Assembly (NCBI GenBank): GCA_903831825.1
Contig: CAIKZE010000170.1
Span: 1 to 40,607 of the forward strand
Reading direction: 5' to 3'
Length of the DNA: 40,607 nt
Origin: an uncultured Lentisphaeria bacterium
Lineage (GTDB): Bacteria > Verrucomicrobiota > Lentisphaeria > Victivallales > Victivallaceae
The translations under genes and the position numbers were made by a program. This document shows, one piece after another, positions 1 through 8,194 of the stretch (position 1 is the stretch's first letter; each line of letters begins with the position of its first letter). Below the pieces are notes generated by a model. It was given only the letters and a program-made list of their open reading frames with translations, made no database searches and was not told the DNA's origin.

Positions 1-10
1 CGCAAAGCGG

Positions 11-109
11 TTGCGATCTTTTGACTTTGGATTCGCACTCTTCGAGGCCTTCGATACCCCGGTATCGGCAGCCTCTCAGAATACGAACCAATTCTCAAAA
101 TCTTCGCAA
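11..109. repeat. Large imperfect palindrome, left edge
   Basis: Positions 11-58 pair with 61-109 across a 2-base centre, with small bulges. Matching blocks include TTGCGA..TTTTGA on the outside, GGATTCG/CGAACC in the middle and CGATACC/GGTATCG at the tip. The minus strand carries the block GATTTTGAGAATTG, which is nearly identical to GATTTTGGGAATTG in the palindrome at 33523-33684, so the two look like one family. It lies just 3' of the YebC gene and could act as a transcript end, but it has no T-run. The outer arms may extend past the window edge. Confidence 0.7.
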
Positions 110-147
110 TCTATTTTAAATTTTCAACCTTATAGAGTATAGCTCAG

Positions 148-909
148 TTAATTGCCTTCGGCGTCGAGCTGCTCGAGGATTTCCGGGTCAATTTCGCTGT
201 TATAGGTGACGTTCTGGACGTCATCCAGGTCTTCCAGCTTGTCAATCATCCGGAGCACCTGGCGGGCAACATTGAGGTCTTTGATTTCAACGATATTTTC
301 CGGTTTCTGCATGAGCTCGGCTTCTTCGGTTTTGATGCCTGCATCAGCAAGGGCTTTGGCAACGGCTTCAAAACAGTCGGTCGGGCCCCAGATTTCGGCG
401 ACATCTTCGTCCACTTCAATGTCTTCAGCGCCGGCATCGAGTACAATATCCATCAGTTTGTTTTCATCGGCATCAGGGCCGGTGATGACAAAATGAGCTT
501 TGCGGTGGAACATCCAGCTTACCGCGCCGGAACCGGCCATGTTGCCGTTGCAGCGGTCGAAAACCATGCGGACTTCGCTGGCGGAACGGTTCCGGTTATC
601 GGTCAGGCATTCAACTTTGAATGCGACACCGCCCGGTCCGTAGCCTTCATATACCAGTTCTTCGTAATTGACGTCGCCGAGTTCGCCGCAGCCTTTTTTA
701 ACGGCGCGGTCAATATTGACATTCGGCATATTGGAGGCTTTGGCCGCCAGCAGCGCGGCGCGGAGCCGGGGATTGGCGTTGGCGTCGCCGCCGCCGAGTT
801 TGGCGGCAACCATGATTTCCTTGCCGATCCGGGAGAAAATCTTGCCTTTCTTCTTATCGGTCGCGGCCTTCTTATGCTTTATGTTTGCCCACTTACTATG
901 TCCTGACAT
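148..909 (-). CDS. yebC: YebC/PmpR family regulator
   Basis: This 253-residue protein begins with the hallmark MSGHSKWANIKHKK, followed by a basic helical region, and is full length for the TACO1/YebC family. Members were long annotated as DNA-binding regulators; more recent work links YebC and TACO1 proteins to translation of proline-rich stretches. Both roles are family knowledge and nothing in the window separates them. The start is well supported: GAGG lies 5 bases before the ATG. The gene stands alone, with the palindrome at 11-109 just beyond its stop and a long gene-poor stretch upstream. No ruvC or other usual neighbours are seen. Confidence 0.95.
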   Translation of the reverse strand: MSGHSKWANIKHKKAATDKKKGKIFSRIGKEIMVAAKLGGGDANANPRLRAALLAAKASNMPNVNIDRAVKKGCGELGDVNYEELVYEGYGPGGVAFKVECLTDNRNRSASEVRMVFDRCNGNMAGSGAVSWMFHRKAHFVITGPDADENKLMDIVLDAGAEDIEVDEDVAEIWGPTDCFEAVAKALADAGIKTEEAELMQKPENIVEIKDLNVARQVLRMIDKLEDLDDVQNVTYNSEIDPEILEQLDAEGN

Positions 910-1157
910 ATCTACCTCATTTTTGATTATTTGTAAAAATATGTAATCAATACTTTAATCTCATTTTATTAACAGTTCAAATGAAATGCGTTAAGACAAT
1001 GATGAGAAATTTGATTTTTCTACCCATCACCGGAATCCTTATTTTAGACATATTTTCCCCAGTCAGTCTGAAATCGCTAAGATCCGATACATTATATACT
1101 TATGTAAATTGTTCAATTTTCATACTGACACCGCCGCCGAAAGCTGCTGAAAAAGTG

Positions 1158-1186
1158 TTGACAAAACGCACTTCCGGATATATAAT
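1158..1186 (+). promoter_or_regulatory. Consensus sigma-70 promoter of small RNA copy 1
   Basis: TTGACA (1158-1163) and TATAAT (1181-1186) are separated by exactly 17 bases. The whole block, including the spacer except for one base, is repeated at 11808-11836. No open reading frame with a ribosome site follows, so the transcript is probably non-coding. Confidence 0.8.
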
Positions 1187-1192
1187 GTTAAT

Positions 1193-1340
1193 AGGGTTCC
1201 AATAGGTTACAAGTAATAGAAAACACCTAATTGGAGGGTAAAAAAAGTAAAGGAAGGCGATCACATAAGTTGAAAGGTCGTATTACATAGTAAGTTGTGT
1301 TAAACATGGTTATTTGAAGAATCTGATCGCCTTCCTTCTA
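1193..1340 (+). ncRNA. Candidate structured small RNA, copy 1
   Basis: This is a predicted transcript of about 150 nt starting a few bases after the TATAAT box. A 5' hairpin can form between CCAATAGGT and ACCTAATTGG, with the conserved block ACACCTAATTGGAGG. An A-rich linker follows, then a long closing stem in which AAGGAAGGCGATCA (1250-1263) pairs with TGATCGCCTTCCTT (1324-1337) around a 60-base loop. The second copy at 11843-11990 keeps the promoter, the 5' motif, most of the loop and the stem. In that copy the foot of the stem changes from A-T to G-C pairs on both sides, so pairing is kept. The longest in-frame peptide in the loop is only three codons. I do not recognise the family. Exact ends are estimates. 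Confidence 0.6.
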
Positions 1341-1583
1341 TATATTAGTTAAGCGGTCATTGAATAGTTCAAAATCCGAATATCATCAGTCGCATGGAAA
1401 TGTTTACATCCATTGATTATTATGAGTTAAAGCTCATATACCCGTTTAAAATCCTATTGATAAAACTTGCACTATATAAGTCCCATTCGGTCAACTATGA
1501 AATCTTTTGATTTTCTCCTGAAGTTTCCGAGATAACTTATTGCGTCATAACTCCATGCATTCCGCGGCGCATCCCTTGAATTA

Positions 1584-4424
1584 CTATTTAAAATCTATTG
1601 TTTCGAAGCGCTGCGGCTCATTAAAGCCGGAGAATGGCAGATATGCCCATGTGCTGAATGATTTCGGCGGAACTTGCCTTGTACGGCAGAAGTTTACGTT
1701 CCATCTGGCGCCGGGTTTTATGGACGTTATGCCGAGCGTCTCAAATGGAATGGCAATTTCAACTTGCCATTTGTCAGCCTGCCTGGTTGCGGCAGTAACA
1801 TATTTGCCATGCCACAGGCCGTTATCACTCTTTCCATCATAGATTATATTATTACTGTTTACCGCAATATGAAAATATCGCTGGTTCTGCCTGGTGTCGA
1901 GGAAAATTTCTATACAGTCATCTTTGAATATCTGTTCCCCCTTAACGCATTGAGTGACTATTTTTTGCATCTCCGGTTCATGGCATACAAATGAAATATA
2001 GAAATTCTTGTCATCGTATGCAACTCTGACTTCGGTATCGGGATCAGCATCTTTCAGTTCTTTGCCGATTGCTTTCAAATTTGCTATTTTTCCGGCATTC
2101 TCCCAGCAGGGATCATCCAACAACCCGTCAATTTTAGGGGCGCTGTCACAGCGCCGGATTGTGAACGGATATTCATCCCGGGCATCCTCGTATTTCAGGA
2201 GAAGTTGATATTGGTCCTTTAAAATACTGACGCTCTTTTCCAGGGAATCATATATTTTCACGCCATGTGCATCATTCAATGCCTCTGTCGCCTGTTTTAT
2301 TATATTATTGCCGAAATCAATCCTTTCCTGCTTAGTGCCTTTGTCCGGAAGCGGACATGACAAAGCGTCAAAACATAATTTGTTGACTTTGCTAACTGCT
2401 TCACAGCTTTTTTTATTGCCGAAAAAACTGAGAATCTGTTTTTGCGCTGATTTCTTTGGATCATATCCGGCGGGGTTCCATGCGAAATCCGCGCTGGAAA
2501 CAAAGCTGACCATGGCGCAATCTTCGGTTCTGGGCGGCAACACAAGATATATGAGACCATCCGAATACTTATATTGATCAGGATATATGGACTGGTCATT
2601 GTATTCGCCGAATGCGGGAATTATTGCCGGAATCTTGCCGGATTTTTCAAACCTGGCCCATGTTCCCATCAGCATGGGTTTTCTTTTCGCCAGCGAAAGG
2701 TATTTTTCCACTGATGCTTTATCCGTGAAGCCGTTCTGGCATACAATAAAAGGAATATCCTCCGGCAAAGAGCTTAACTCTTTTATATATTCCAGCCGCT
2801 CCGGCGTCCAATAATCCGCCCCGTGATAATATGTTGTAAGCGTACAGCGGAGAACGTATTTCTTATCTTTCTGTTTCAAATGATCGTAGACTCGTTTTAT
2901 AAGATAAGCCTGGGCCTCGCCATGATTTCTGAATTTTTTCCTGTCGGCGTCATTATACAAACAGTCGCGGCCCTTGTTGGATAAATCGTCAAAACACAAG
3001 CTTAAATCCTCCAAACCCAATTCACACAACGCATCAATTTTGTCCAGGAGCAGTTTGAGGTCTTCCTCGCTTGAAAATGTTATCGGCGGATTCGGATAAT
3101 AGGCGGGAGCCATAAATGCTTCAATTCTGACAAACCTGTTCTTGCAATATGTTATTAAATCTCTAAGTTCATTTTTTTCATTATCCGTGAGAGGAGCCCT
3201 GAAATTACCCTGAATTTTATTGTTTGCCAGCCCCCCGATGTGGAGGAAATTCATTTTATACGAATTCATCCGCTTGATTAAATCGATTTCGCCTTTTTTA
3301 AACGGTCCCCACCATGGGCCGGTATATAGTCCTCTGTTTTTAAATAATGGCCGGTCAATAATCCGGGCCTGGTAAATTTGTTTATTATCATCATTTGCAA
3401 CTAATTGTTTTAATGTTTGAATGCCATAAGAAATCCCCTGATCAGTATTTGCCGCAATAATTATCAGGTTTTGCCCGCCGGCATTATCAGCATTCAAGAA
3501 ATATCCTTCATCGCCCAATTCACTCCACGGGACTTCCAAGCCGTGCCGCGACAGGCAATTTTCCATCGCCGGGGATTTTATTCCGGCAATCAACAGATCG
3601 GCAGTTTTGTCAGTAATTTCATTTTCTCCGGCAATCAGCGCGGGTTTACCGCCGGTAAGCGCAGTCAGTAATTCTTCAAGGTCAGACAGGTTGGTGGGAT
3701 GTATTTTTTTATCCGGCGCAAGAATGGATGCACTTTTAAGTTTTAACAACTTGCCGCTATATTTTTCCTGCCATGGCGTGGGCAGAACATATGGAGGTTT
3801 CACATCGAACGCTGAAATATCTTTTTTATTATCATATGAAATGCGGATATTGTTAAAATATGCAGTGCCGGCACAATGGACCATTCTGCATAAGACCCGA
3901 AAGTATGCCGTATTTTCGGGTATCATTACGCTTTCATTAAATTTTTTCCATTCGAGATTTTCCGAAAGCGAGTTAAATATATTGCAGGATTGCAATTTTT
4001 TGTTGCCGGCATCATAAAAATCTATTAACAACCCGACCCCTTGCCATCCCGTCTTATAAGGAAATTTGATATCCTTTAATTTCACATTGTAGGATACGTT
4101 TAAATGATTTCCGAAAACAGAATCATTGTCTTTATGAAGTGTCACATCCTGGAAACATTGTCCGCAGCCTAATTTTTCAGAAACCTGTTTGACTTCCATT
4201 TTCAATGAATTTTTGCCGTCATACGCCTCCTCCGTTGCAACTTTGGCTGAAAATTGTGCTTGATCCCCGATGTAATTGCATATCCAGCCTGACGGCGAAT
4301 CATTTGGTCCGGTCTGTTCGAAACTGCCATTCGGCAAAATATTTTCTTTTGTTTCATTTGCCGGGAGCTGATTGACTGAAAGCCCCATGATTATTGCCAT
4401 AACCCATAACGTGCTATTTCTCAT
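1584..4424 (-). CDS. Secreted GH84-like beta-N-acetylglucosaminidase
   Basis: This 946-residue exported protein starts at 4424, not at the longer frame start at 4460, because AAAGGA lies 6 bases before this ATG and a signal peptide (MRNSTLWVMAIIMGLS) follows at once. Next comes a carbohydrate-binding-like domain (about 28-203, LPNGSFE), then a GH20b-like domain (about 215-355). A TIM-barrel region (about 358-640) follows, with RGLYTGPWWGPF and the Asp pair FDDL at about 479-480, the position of the paired catalytic aspartates in GH84. A CBM9-like domain closes the protein (about 760-946, IDGLLDDPCWENA). Known GH84 enzymes remove beta-linked GlcNAc by substrate-assisted catalysis. Sequence identity to classical GH84 looks low, so the family call is moderate and the substrate is inferred. 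Small RNA copy 1 runs towards its 3' end. Confidence 0.75.
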   Translation of the reverse strand: MRNSTLWVMAIIMGLSVNQLPANETKENILPNGSFEQTGPNDSPSGWICNYIGDQAQFSAKVATEEAYDGKNSLKMEVKQVSEKLGCGQCFQDVTLHKDNDSVFGNHLNVSYNVKLKDIKFPYKTGWQGVGLLIDFYDAGNKKLQSCNIFNSLSENLEWKKFNESVMIPENTAYFRVLCRMVHCAGTAYFNNIRISYDNKKDISAFDVKPPYVLPTPWQEKYSGKLLKLKSASILAPDKKIHPTNLSDLEELLTALTGGKPALIAGENEITDKTADLLIAGIKSPAMENCLSRHGLEVPWSELGDEGYFLNADNAGGQNLIIIAANTDQGISYGIQTLKQLVANDDNKQIYQARIIDRPLFKNRGLYTGPWWGPFKKGEIDLIKRMNSYKMNFLHIGGLANNKIQGNFRAPLTDNEKNELRDLITYCKNRFVRIEAFMAPAYYPNPPITFSSEEDLKLLLDKIDALCELGLEDLSLCFDDLSNKGRDCLYNDADRKKFRNHGEAQAYLIKRVYDHLKQKDKKYVLRCTLTTYYHGADYWTPERLEYIKELSSLPEDIPFIVCQNGFTDKASVEKYLSLAKRKPMLMGTWARFEKSGKIPAIIPAFGEYNDQSIYPDQYKYSDGLIYLVLPPRTEDCAMVSFVSSADFAWNPAGYDPKKSAQKQILSFFGNKKSCEAVSKVNKLCFDALSCPLPDKGTKQERIDFGNNIIKQATEALNDAHGVKIYDSLEKSVSILKDQYQLLLKYEDARDEYPFTIRRCDSAPKIDGLLDDPCWENAGKIANLKAIGKELKDADPDTEVRVAYDDKNFYISFVCHEPEMQKIVTQCVKGEQIFKDDCIEIFLDTRQNQRYFHIAVNSNNIIYDGKSDNGLWHGKYVTAATRQADKWQVEIAIPFETLGITSIKPGARWNVNFCRTRQVPPKSFSTWAYLPFSGFNEPQRFETIDFK

Positions 4425-4576
4425 TTGATTCCTTTCTTTTTTATTCAACAAACCGTTCAAAGCTATGACATTAGATTATTCCTGCTATGAAACCTGCATA
4501 ATAAACAACCGTATCAACACGATAACCGGATGACCAGATTGAATTCGGGAATTGTTAAAGATAATATAGCGTGAAT

Positions 4577-4626
4577 AGACTTTCAGACAAACTCATCTTG
4601 TTTCTGAACTCGTTCGTTGAAAGTCT
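4577..4626. repeat. Overlapping inverted repeats downstream of pseudopilin 1
   Basis: AGACTTTCA (4577-4585) pairs with TGAAAGTCT (4618-4626), while TTCAGACAA inside it can instead pair with TTGTTTCTGAA. The two pairings share bases and are mutually exclusive. The position just after the pseudopilin stop (4722, minus strand) suggests a transcript-end structure, but there is no clean T-run. The rest of the gap 4425-4721 shows nothing recognisable. Confidence 0.4.
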
Positions 4627-4721
4627 TAAAACTCTCATGGCGCTTGCCAGATAAAATTAAACTCTTTTTTGCCGTCATGGCGCCAGCCCCGCAACCAGCG
4701 CCATATACCGTGATGTTCGAG

Positions 4722-5489
4722 TCAATTAATACCAGTAAAAGTTTTGTAGGTCGTAAGCACTCCCCAACAGGTGTTCTTGGGAAGATATACCTTAGTTGCG
4801 CCAGTACCCCTGTCCGCAATTGGGTTGGGCAGTTGTTCTGCAACATGTCCGTCTGCATATAAAACATTTAACTGGTCCAGGCGGGGGGAATGTCTGTAGT
4901 AAATAAATCGGGCGCCGTTGCTAGTCGTTCCGCTATTATCAACAAAACCAAAATTATTGCTGGCAACTCCATCGAACACCTCCCCCTCCATTGTGTAGGC
5001 TGCCACGTCTAATCCATAGGCCGAATCCATCATGAGACCAAGAAGCGTCGGCGTTGCTATGCCAGTCACTTTTGCGGCGCCGTTGTATCCGACTTCCTTG
5101 TTGTAACTGTATGACATATAACGATATTTCGGACAACCATAGAAGCACCCGTTAATTGCGGCAGGACAATGGTAAACACTATAATTATCGATCGTCATGC
5201 ACGCTTTTGTATTATAACCCACATACGACGCTAAAAGAAAATCCCAAAATCCGGTCGGTGACGTGGGGCCCGTGGTAGACGCTGTCTTGCTAAACGGGAT
5301 ATAGTCTCCATTATCCCCGCCGTACATCGCATTGGCATAACCAAATTGTTTTAACTGGCCGGCGCATTGCGATGTCTTTGCTGTATTTCTCGCCCTGTTC
5401 AACGCCGGCAGTAATATGGATGCAAGTATTGCGATAATAGCTATCACCACAAGGAGTTCGATAAGCGTAAAATCTTTTTTCTTTCTCAT
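4722..5489 (-). CDS. Pseudopilin-like protein 1 (prepilin N-terminus, H-Xn-DG end)
   Basis: This 255-residue protein begins [13 protein letters not shown], a class III (type II secretion/type IV pilin) signal with the prepilin peptidase site before the F, followed by one hydrophobic helix to about residue 30. The globular part has several cysteines and ends near YRHSP...YADGHV, the H-X9-DG-type motif common in PVC bacteria, here with 12 residues between H and DG. I chose the start at 5489 because GAGG stands about 9 bases upstream and the signal follows directly; the frame is open to 5528. It is a clear paralogue of the protein at 6082-6762, sharing [11 protein letters not shown], a YSV.HCP region and LMMD. 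Proteins of this type are thought to act with secretion or surface assembly, but no function is proven. Confidence 0.85.
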   Translation of the reverse strand: MRKKKDFTLIELLVVIAIIAILASILLPALNRARNTAKTSQCAGQLKQFGYANAMYGGDNGDYIPFSKTASTTGPTSPTGFWDFLLASYVGYNTKACMTIDNYSVYHCPAAINGCFYGCPKYRYMSYSYNKEVGYNGAAKVTGIATPTLLGLMMDSAYGLDVAAYTMEGEVFDGVASNNFGFVDNSGTTSNGARFIYYRHSPRLDQLNVLYADGHVAEQLPNPIADRGTGATKVYLPKNTCWGVLTTYKTFTGIN

Positions 5490-5668
5490 TTTCTTGTCCC
5501 TCATTAAGTTGTAATGGTTTAGTCTCATAAAGTTAATTCTTTTGGGAGATAAATGCCTTTTGAAGTATCAACTCCCATCAACTTCTCTTTTTTAACTAAC
5601 CCTCCTCTTTACGGGTTATTGTGTGTCTGCGCGCTATTAAATTTTTGAAGATGAACTTTTACAAAAAA

Positions 5669-5682
5669 ACTTATATATACAA
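5669..5682. promoter_or_regulatory. Candidate operator upstream of pseudopilin 1
   Basis: ACTTATATATACAA resembles the CTTATA-N2-TATAAG palindromes at 5865-5878 and 6990-7003, with one degraded half. It lies about 35 bases downstream of the minus-strand -10 box of pseudopilin 1, a position suited to repression. AT-rich sequence makes chance matches likely. Confidence 0.35.
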
Positions 5683-5715
5683 CTTTTGATTTTAATCAAC
5701 CTCTCTTTCTTAAGT

Positions 5716-5744
5716 ATTATAATGCAAGTTCTTTAAAAAAGCAA
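5716..5744 (-). promoter_or_regulatory. Promoter of pseudopilin 1
   Basis: Read on the minus strand, TTGCTT (5739-5744) and TATAAT (5716-5721) are 17 bases apart. The matching element before pseudopilin 2 is TTGCAT-17-TATACT, so the promoter is conserved between the two units. AAGTATTATAAT occurs twice here (5713-5724 and 5743-5754), 30 bases apart. The transcript would have a leader of over 200 bases. Confidence 0.55.
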
Positions 5745-5815
5745 GTATTATAATTAAAAATCTATAATTTTTTTAAAACAATCCGTCAAAGAAGTTATTA
5801 TTTTAGTTTTTAGCA

Positions 5816-5939
5816 TTGATCAAAAAGCCATTTATGAGTATAAAGAAGCGCCAAATAGCGCTAACTTATATGTATAAGATGCAACTATGTGAATATCAAA
5901 CATAATAAAGCCTGGCGAAAACGCATTGCAGACATAAAA
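5816..5939 (+). pseudogene. Remnant promoter and 5' end of a GntR-type regulator gene
   Basis: This stretch matches the promoter and first codons of the intact regulator gene at 6942-7065. It has TTGATC-17-TATAAA in place of TTGACA-17-TATAAT, then the palindrome CTTATATGTATAAG, then ATG at 5887. A two-base insertion gives TGA at once. After it, the codons read NIKHNKAWRKRIADIKKP against NIKQNKAQHKRIADIIKR in the intact gene. The match is lost near 5940. With the neighbouring pseudopilin pair this shows duplication of the whole divergent unit followed by loss of one regulator. Confidence 0.75.
5865..5878. promoter_or_regulatory. Operator-like palindrome, remnant unit
   Basis: CTTATATGTATAAG is an inverted repeat with 6-base arms around TG. 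The same arms around CA occur at 6990-7003, at the same place relative to the regulator start codon. Conservation beside a dead gene may mean the site still serves the pseudopilin 1 promoter. Confidence 0.5.
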
Positions 5940-6081
5940 AAACCTCCAGGAGATTCGCGGGCAGAATTAACCCAATCTGATTGAAAAGAATGGGATGCAT
6001 CAATCCTCGTATTCAAGTTTTGCCGTTAAGAAATAAGCCGGAAAACAATGAATAAAGATTACTTGAATAATATTGCTTCCC
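5940..6081. other. Gene-free spacer after the regulator remnant
   Basis: No gene, hairpin or repeat is supported here. A short CCTCCAGGAG string resembles the end of the REP units near 27200 but the palindromic part is missing. Confidence 0.4.
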
Positions 6082-6762
6082 TTACCATTGGAGGGTTTGC
6101 GGAAGCCTGTAACCGTAATATGTGCTATAAGTAGTGTATGGTCCCTGCATCTGTCCTGAAACATGCCCGTCTGCAAACAGAACATTTATTGTATTGCCGG
6201 AATGCCGATAGGAAATAAGCGAAAAATAGCTGCTATATGCACTATTATCGACAAAGTTGAGATTGCCGGATGCAGTAAGCGTCGCCCCTTCCTGAAAACT
6301 GTAGAGCGCTTGATAAGACCCATCCATCATGAGACAGAGAAGCGTCGGCTTGGCTATGCTGATTATTTTTGAGCTTCCGCTGTAGGTACGCCCGATGTTA
6401 TAGCAATATGCCTTGTAACGATATTTCGAAACGCCAAAGTAGCACCCGGTCAGCGCGCCGGGACAATGAAAAACACTATAAGAATCCATAGTGTCAGCCG
6501 CGTCCATATTATAACCTAAATCCGACATTAAAAGATAATCCCAAAGTCTATTATCCGTCCTGCTATACGGGAGCCAGTCAGAATTATTCGCTGTATACAT
6601 AATACTTGCATAGCCAAACTGTTTTAATTGACTTGCGCATTGTATTTTCTGTGCGGACATTCTCGCCTTGCTCAATGCCGGCAGCAATAGGGATGCGAGT
6701 ATTGTAATGACTGCGATCACCACAAGGAGTTCGATGAGTGTGAAATATTTTTTTTCGCGCAT
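6082..6762 (-). CDS. Pseudopilin-like protein 2 (prepilin N-terminus, H-Xn-DG end)
   Basis: This 226-residue paralogue of the protein at 4722-5489 begins [13 protein letters not shown], with a single hydrophobic helix to about residue 29. It keeps the [12 protein letters not shown] segment, a SVFHCPGAL region and the C-terminal YRHSG...FADGHV, with 10 residues between H and DG. The start has GAGGAACGG shortly upstream. It is transcribed away from the GntR-type regulator gene at 7012, with facing promoters in the 249-base gap, so the regulator probably controls it. The role is unknown. The prepilin signal predicts insertion in the inner membrane and cleavage by a prepilin peptidase that is not encoded in this window. 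Confidence 0.85.
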   Translation of the reverse strand: MREKKYFTLIELLVVIAVITILASLLLPALSKARMSAQKIQCASQLKQFGYASIMYTANNSDWLPYSRTDNRLWDYLLMSDLGYNMDAADTMDSYSVFHCPGALTGCYFGVSKYRYKAYCYNIGRTYSGSSKIISIAKPTLLCLMMDGSYQALYSFQEGATLTASGNLNFVDNSAYSSYFSLISYRHSGNTINVLFADGHVSGQMQGPYTTYSTYYGYRLPQTLQW

Positions 6763-6802
6763 TTTCCGTTCCTCATAATTTAAAGCTAAATTTTCACCAT
6801 AA

Positions 6803-6817
6803 ATTATATATATAAGT
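6803..6817. promoter_or_regulatory. Candidate operator before pseudopilin 2
   Basis: TTATATATATAAGT is close to the CTTATA-N2-TATAAG consensus. It lies between the -10 box (6852-6857) and the start codon (6762) of pseudopilin 2, the same layout as at 5669-5682 for pseudopilin 1. Confidence 0.4.
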
Positions 6818-6851
6818 CTGGTATTGTTTGCCTTAATCCTATACCATAACT

Positions 6852-6880
6852 AGTATAATTCTGCTTATTAAAAAATGCAA
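6852..6880 (-). promoter_or_regulatory. Promoter of pseudopilin 2
   Basis: On the minus strand TTGCAT (6875-6880) and TATACT (6852-6857) are separated by 17 bases, in line with the promoter of pseudopilin 1. Confidence 0.5.
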
Positions 6881-6941
6881 CTATCATAATCCGCATTTTT
6901 ATAAATTTTAAAAAATGCATTAAAAAGTTTTTATTTCAGTA

Positions 6942-6970
6942 TTGACAAATGACCCTTTTATGAGTATAAT
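6942..6970 (+). promoter_or_regulatory. Consensus promoter of the GntR-type regulator operon
   Basis: TTGACA (6942-6947) and TATAAT (6965-6970) are 17 bases apart, a perfect sigma-70 match. The expected start is near 6977, just ahead of the operator-like palindrome at 6990. It probably drives the regulator, GH3 enzyme and transporter together. Confidence 0.8.
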
Positions 6971-6989
6971 TTAGATTAACTAAAGCAAA

Positions 6990-7003
6990 CTTATACATAT
7001 AAG
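6990..7003. promoter_or_regulatory. Operator-like palindrome before the GntR-type regulator
   Basis: CTTATACATATAAG has 6-base inverted arms around CA. It lies between the predicted transcription start and the ATG at 7012, where a bound regulator would block its own transcription. Three related sites occur at the two pseudopilin units. Confidence 0.55.
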
Positions 7004-7011
7004 ATATAACT

Positions 7012-8121
7012 ATGAATATCAAACAGAATAAAGCCCAGCATAAACGGATTGCCGACATAATTAAACGCAGGATTGCAAAAGGCAAGTATACCATAGAAGA
7101 GAAGATGCCTTCTGAAAATGAACTGCTGAAAGAATTTAAGGTAAGCAAGCTCACTCTTCTGAAAGCTTTAAACGCGCTGGTACATCAGGGGATCATATTC
7201 AGAAGACAAGGCAGCGGCACATTCGTGGCGCCGACAGTAAGCGGACGCAAAAACAAAAAAATTGCCGTGATCGTATATCATTCCGACAATCCGTATTATT
7301 CAAAAATCATCAAAGGGATTGAAAACTATGCCTCTCAGAAAGGATTGGGAGTGATTTTGTGCAACAGCAAGGGGGATATTAAAAAGGAAAACGAATATAT
7401 AGAACGTTTTATGGATGAAGTTGACGGCTTTATAATTTCTCCCGTGGAAAAAAACTCTGAGTATTCGGACGGGATAAAAAATATTTTTGACAGTGAAATG
7501 CCTCTGGCGCTTCTTTCAGATACGATTGTGAATCAATTGACCGCTCTGGTGAATTATGTCGTTCCCGATGACTGCACCGGCGGGTTTCTCGCCGGGAAAC
7601 ATCTTGCGGAATGCGGTTACAAAAGGATCGGCATGCTCGTCTGTAAGGGCAATATGGAAAAGGAAACGCTAAAAGAAAGGTTGAAAGGCTTCAAGCTGGC
7701 GCTCCTCCAGTACGGGATTCCTTTCGACAGTTCCATGATCTTTGAAACCTCAAACGATGATCCGGATAACGGATATATGCAGGACGGATACAAAGCATCC
7801 CCGGTAATCGCAAATTTCTGTAAAGACGGACCGTCCGGGATATTTACCTTGGGTGACTCAATGGCAATAGGCTTGCTGAAGGGATTGAGAGAACTCGGCA
7901 TAAATATACCTGGACAGGTCGGGATATGCGGGTTTGACGATATAGAGCTTGCATCACATATCGAACTCACAACCATCGCGCAGAATGCCGTGGATATCGG
8001 GGAGAAATCAGCCGAAATACTTACCAAAATACTTGAAAACCCGGACGCGGAAATTCCCCCGCAACACATAGTAGTTCCAGTGGTTCTGAAAGTCCGCCAA
8101 ACAACAGCCCGCATAAGTTAA
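7012..8121 (+). CDS. GntR-LacI hybrid transcriptional regulator
   Basis: This 369-residue regulator has an N-terminal GntR winged helix (about 8-72: MPSENELLKEFKVSKLTLLKALNALVHQGIIFRRQGSGTFV) joined to a periplasmic-binding-protein-like effector domain of the LacI/GalR type (about 80-365: KKIAVIVYHSDNPYYSKIIKGIENYA...). This is the AraR-type layout, in which sugar binding usually releases DNA. It is divergent from pseudopilin 2 and followed by the GH3 and transporter genes, so it likely senses a product of that pathway and represses both directions. A dead copy of its 5' end lies at 5887-5939. There is no strong ribosome site; the operator-like palindrome ends 8 bases before the ATG. Confidence 0.9.
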   Translation: MNIKQNKAQHKRIADIIKRRIAKGKYTIEEKMPSENELLKEFKVSKLTLLKALNALVHQGIIFRRQGSGTFVAPTVSGRKNKKIAVIVYHSDNPYYSKIIKGIENYASQKGLGVILCNSKGDIKKENEYIERFMDEVDGFIISPVEKNSEYSDGIKNIFDSEMPLALLSDTIVNQLTALVNYVVPDDCTGGFLAGKHLAECGYKRIGMLVCKGNMEKETLKERLKGFKLALLQYGIPFDSSMIFETSNDDPDNGYMQDGYKASPVIANFCKDGPSGIFTLGDSMAIGLLKGLRELGINIPGQVGICGFDDIELASHIELTTIAQNAVDIGEKSAEILTKILENPDAEIPPQHIVVPVVLKVRQTTARIS

Positions 8122-8194
8122 ATAATTTAATATGGAAAAGACGCCGGCGGATGCGATGACAGACGCTTCTCTTTAAGAATAACAGGAAGAAAAA

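Larger units (their letters stand above)
910..1583. other. Intergenic region holding small RNA copy 1
   Basis: This is 674 bases without a convincing protein gene. Short open frames here have no ribosome site and no recognisable product. The only clear structure is the sigma-70 promoter and hairpin-ended transcript at 1158-1340, which are listed separately. I see nothing further in 910-1150 or 1341-1583 apart from AT-rich sequence. Confidence 0.6.

Noticed and set aside
981-1205. Open frame of 74 codons upstream of small RNA copy 1
   Set aside because: It has no ribosome site, no recognisable sequence, and runs through the promoter of the small RNA.
5944-5956. Possible REP remnant (ACCTCCAGGAG)
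   Set aside because: Only the outer end of a REP unit matches; the GGTTATG/CATAACC arms are absent.
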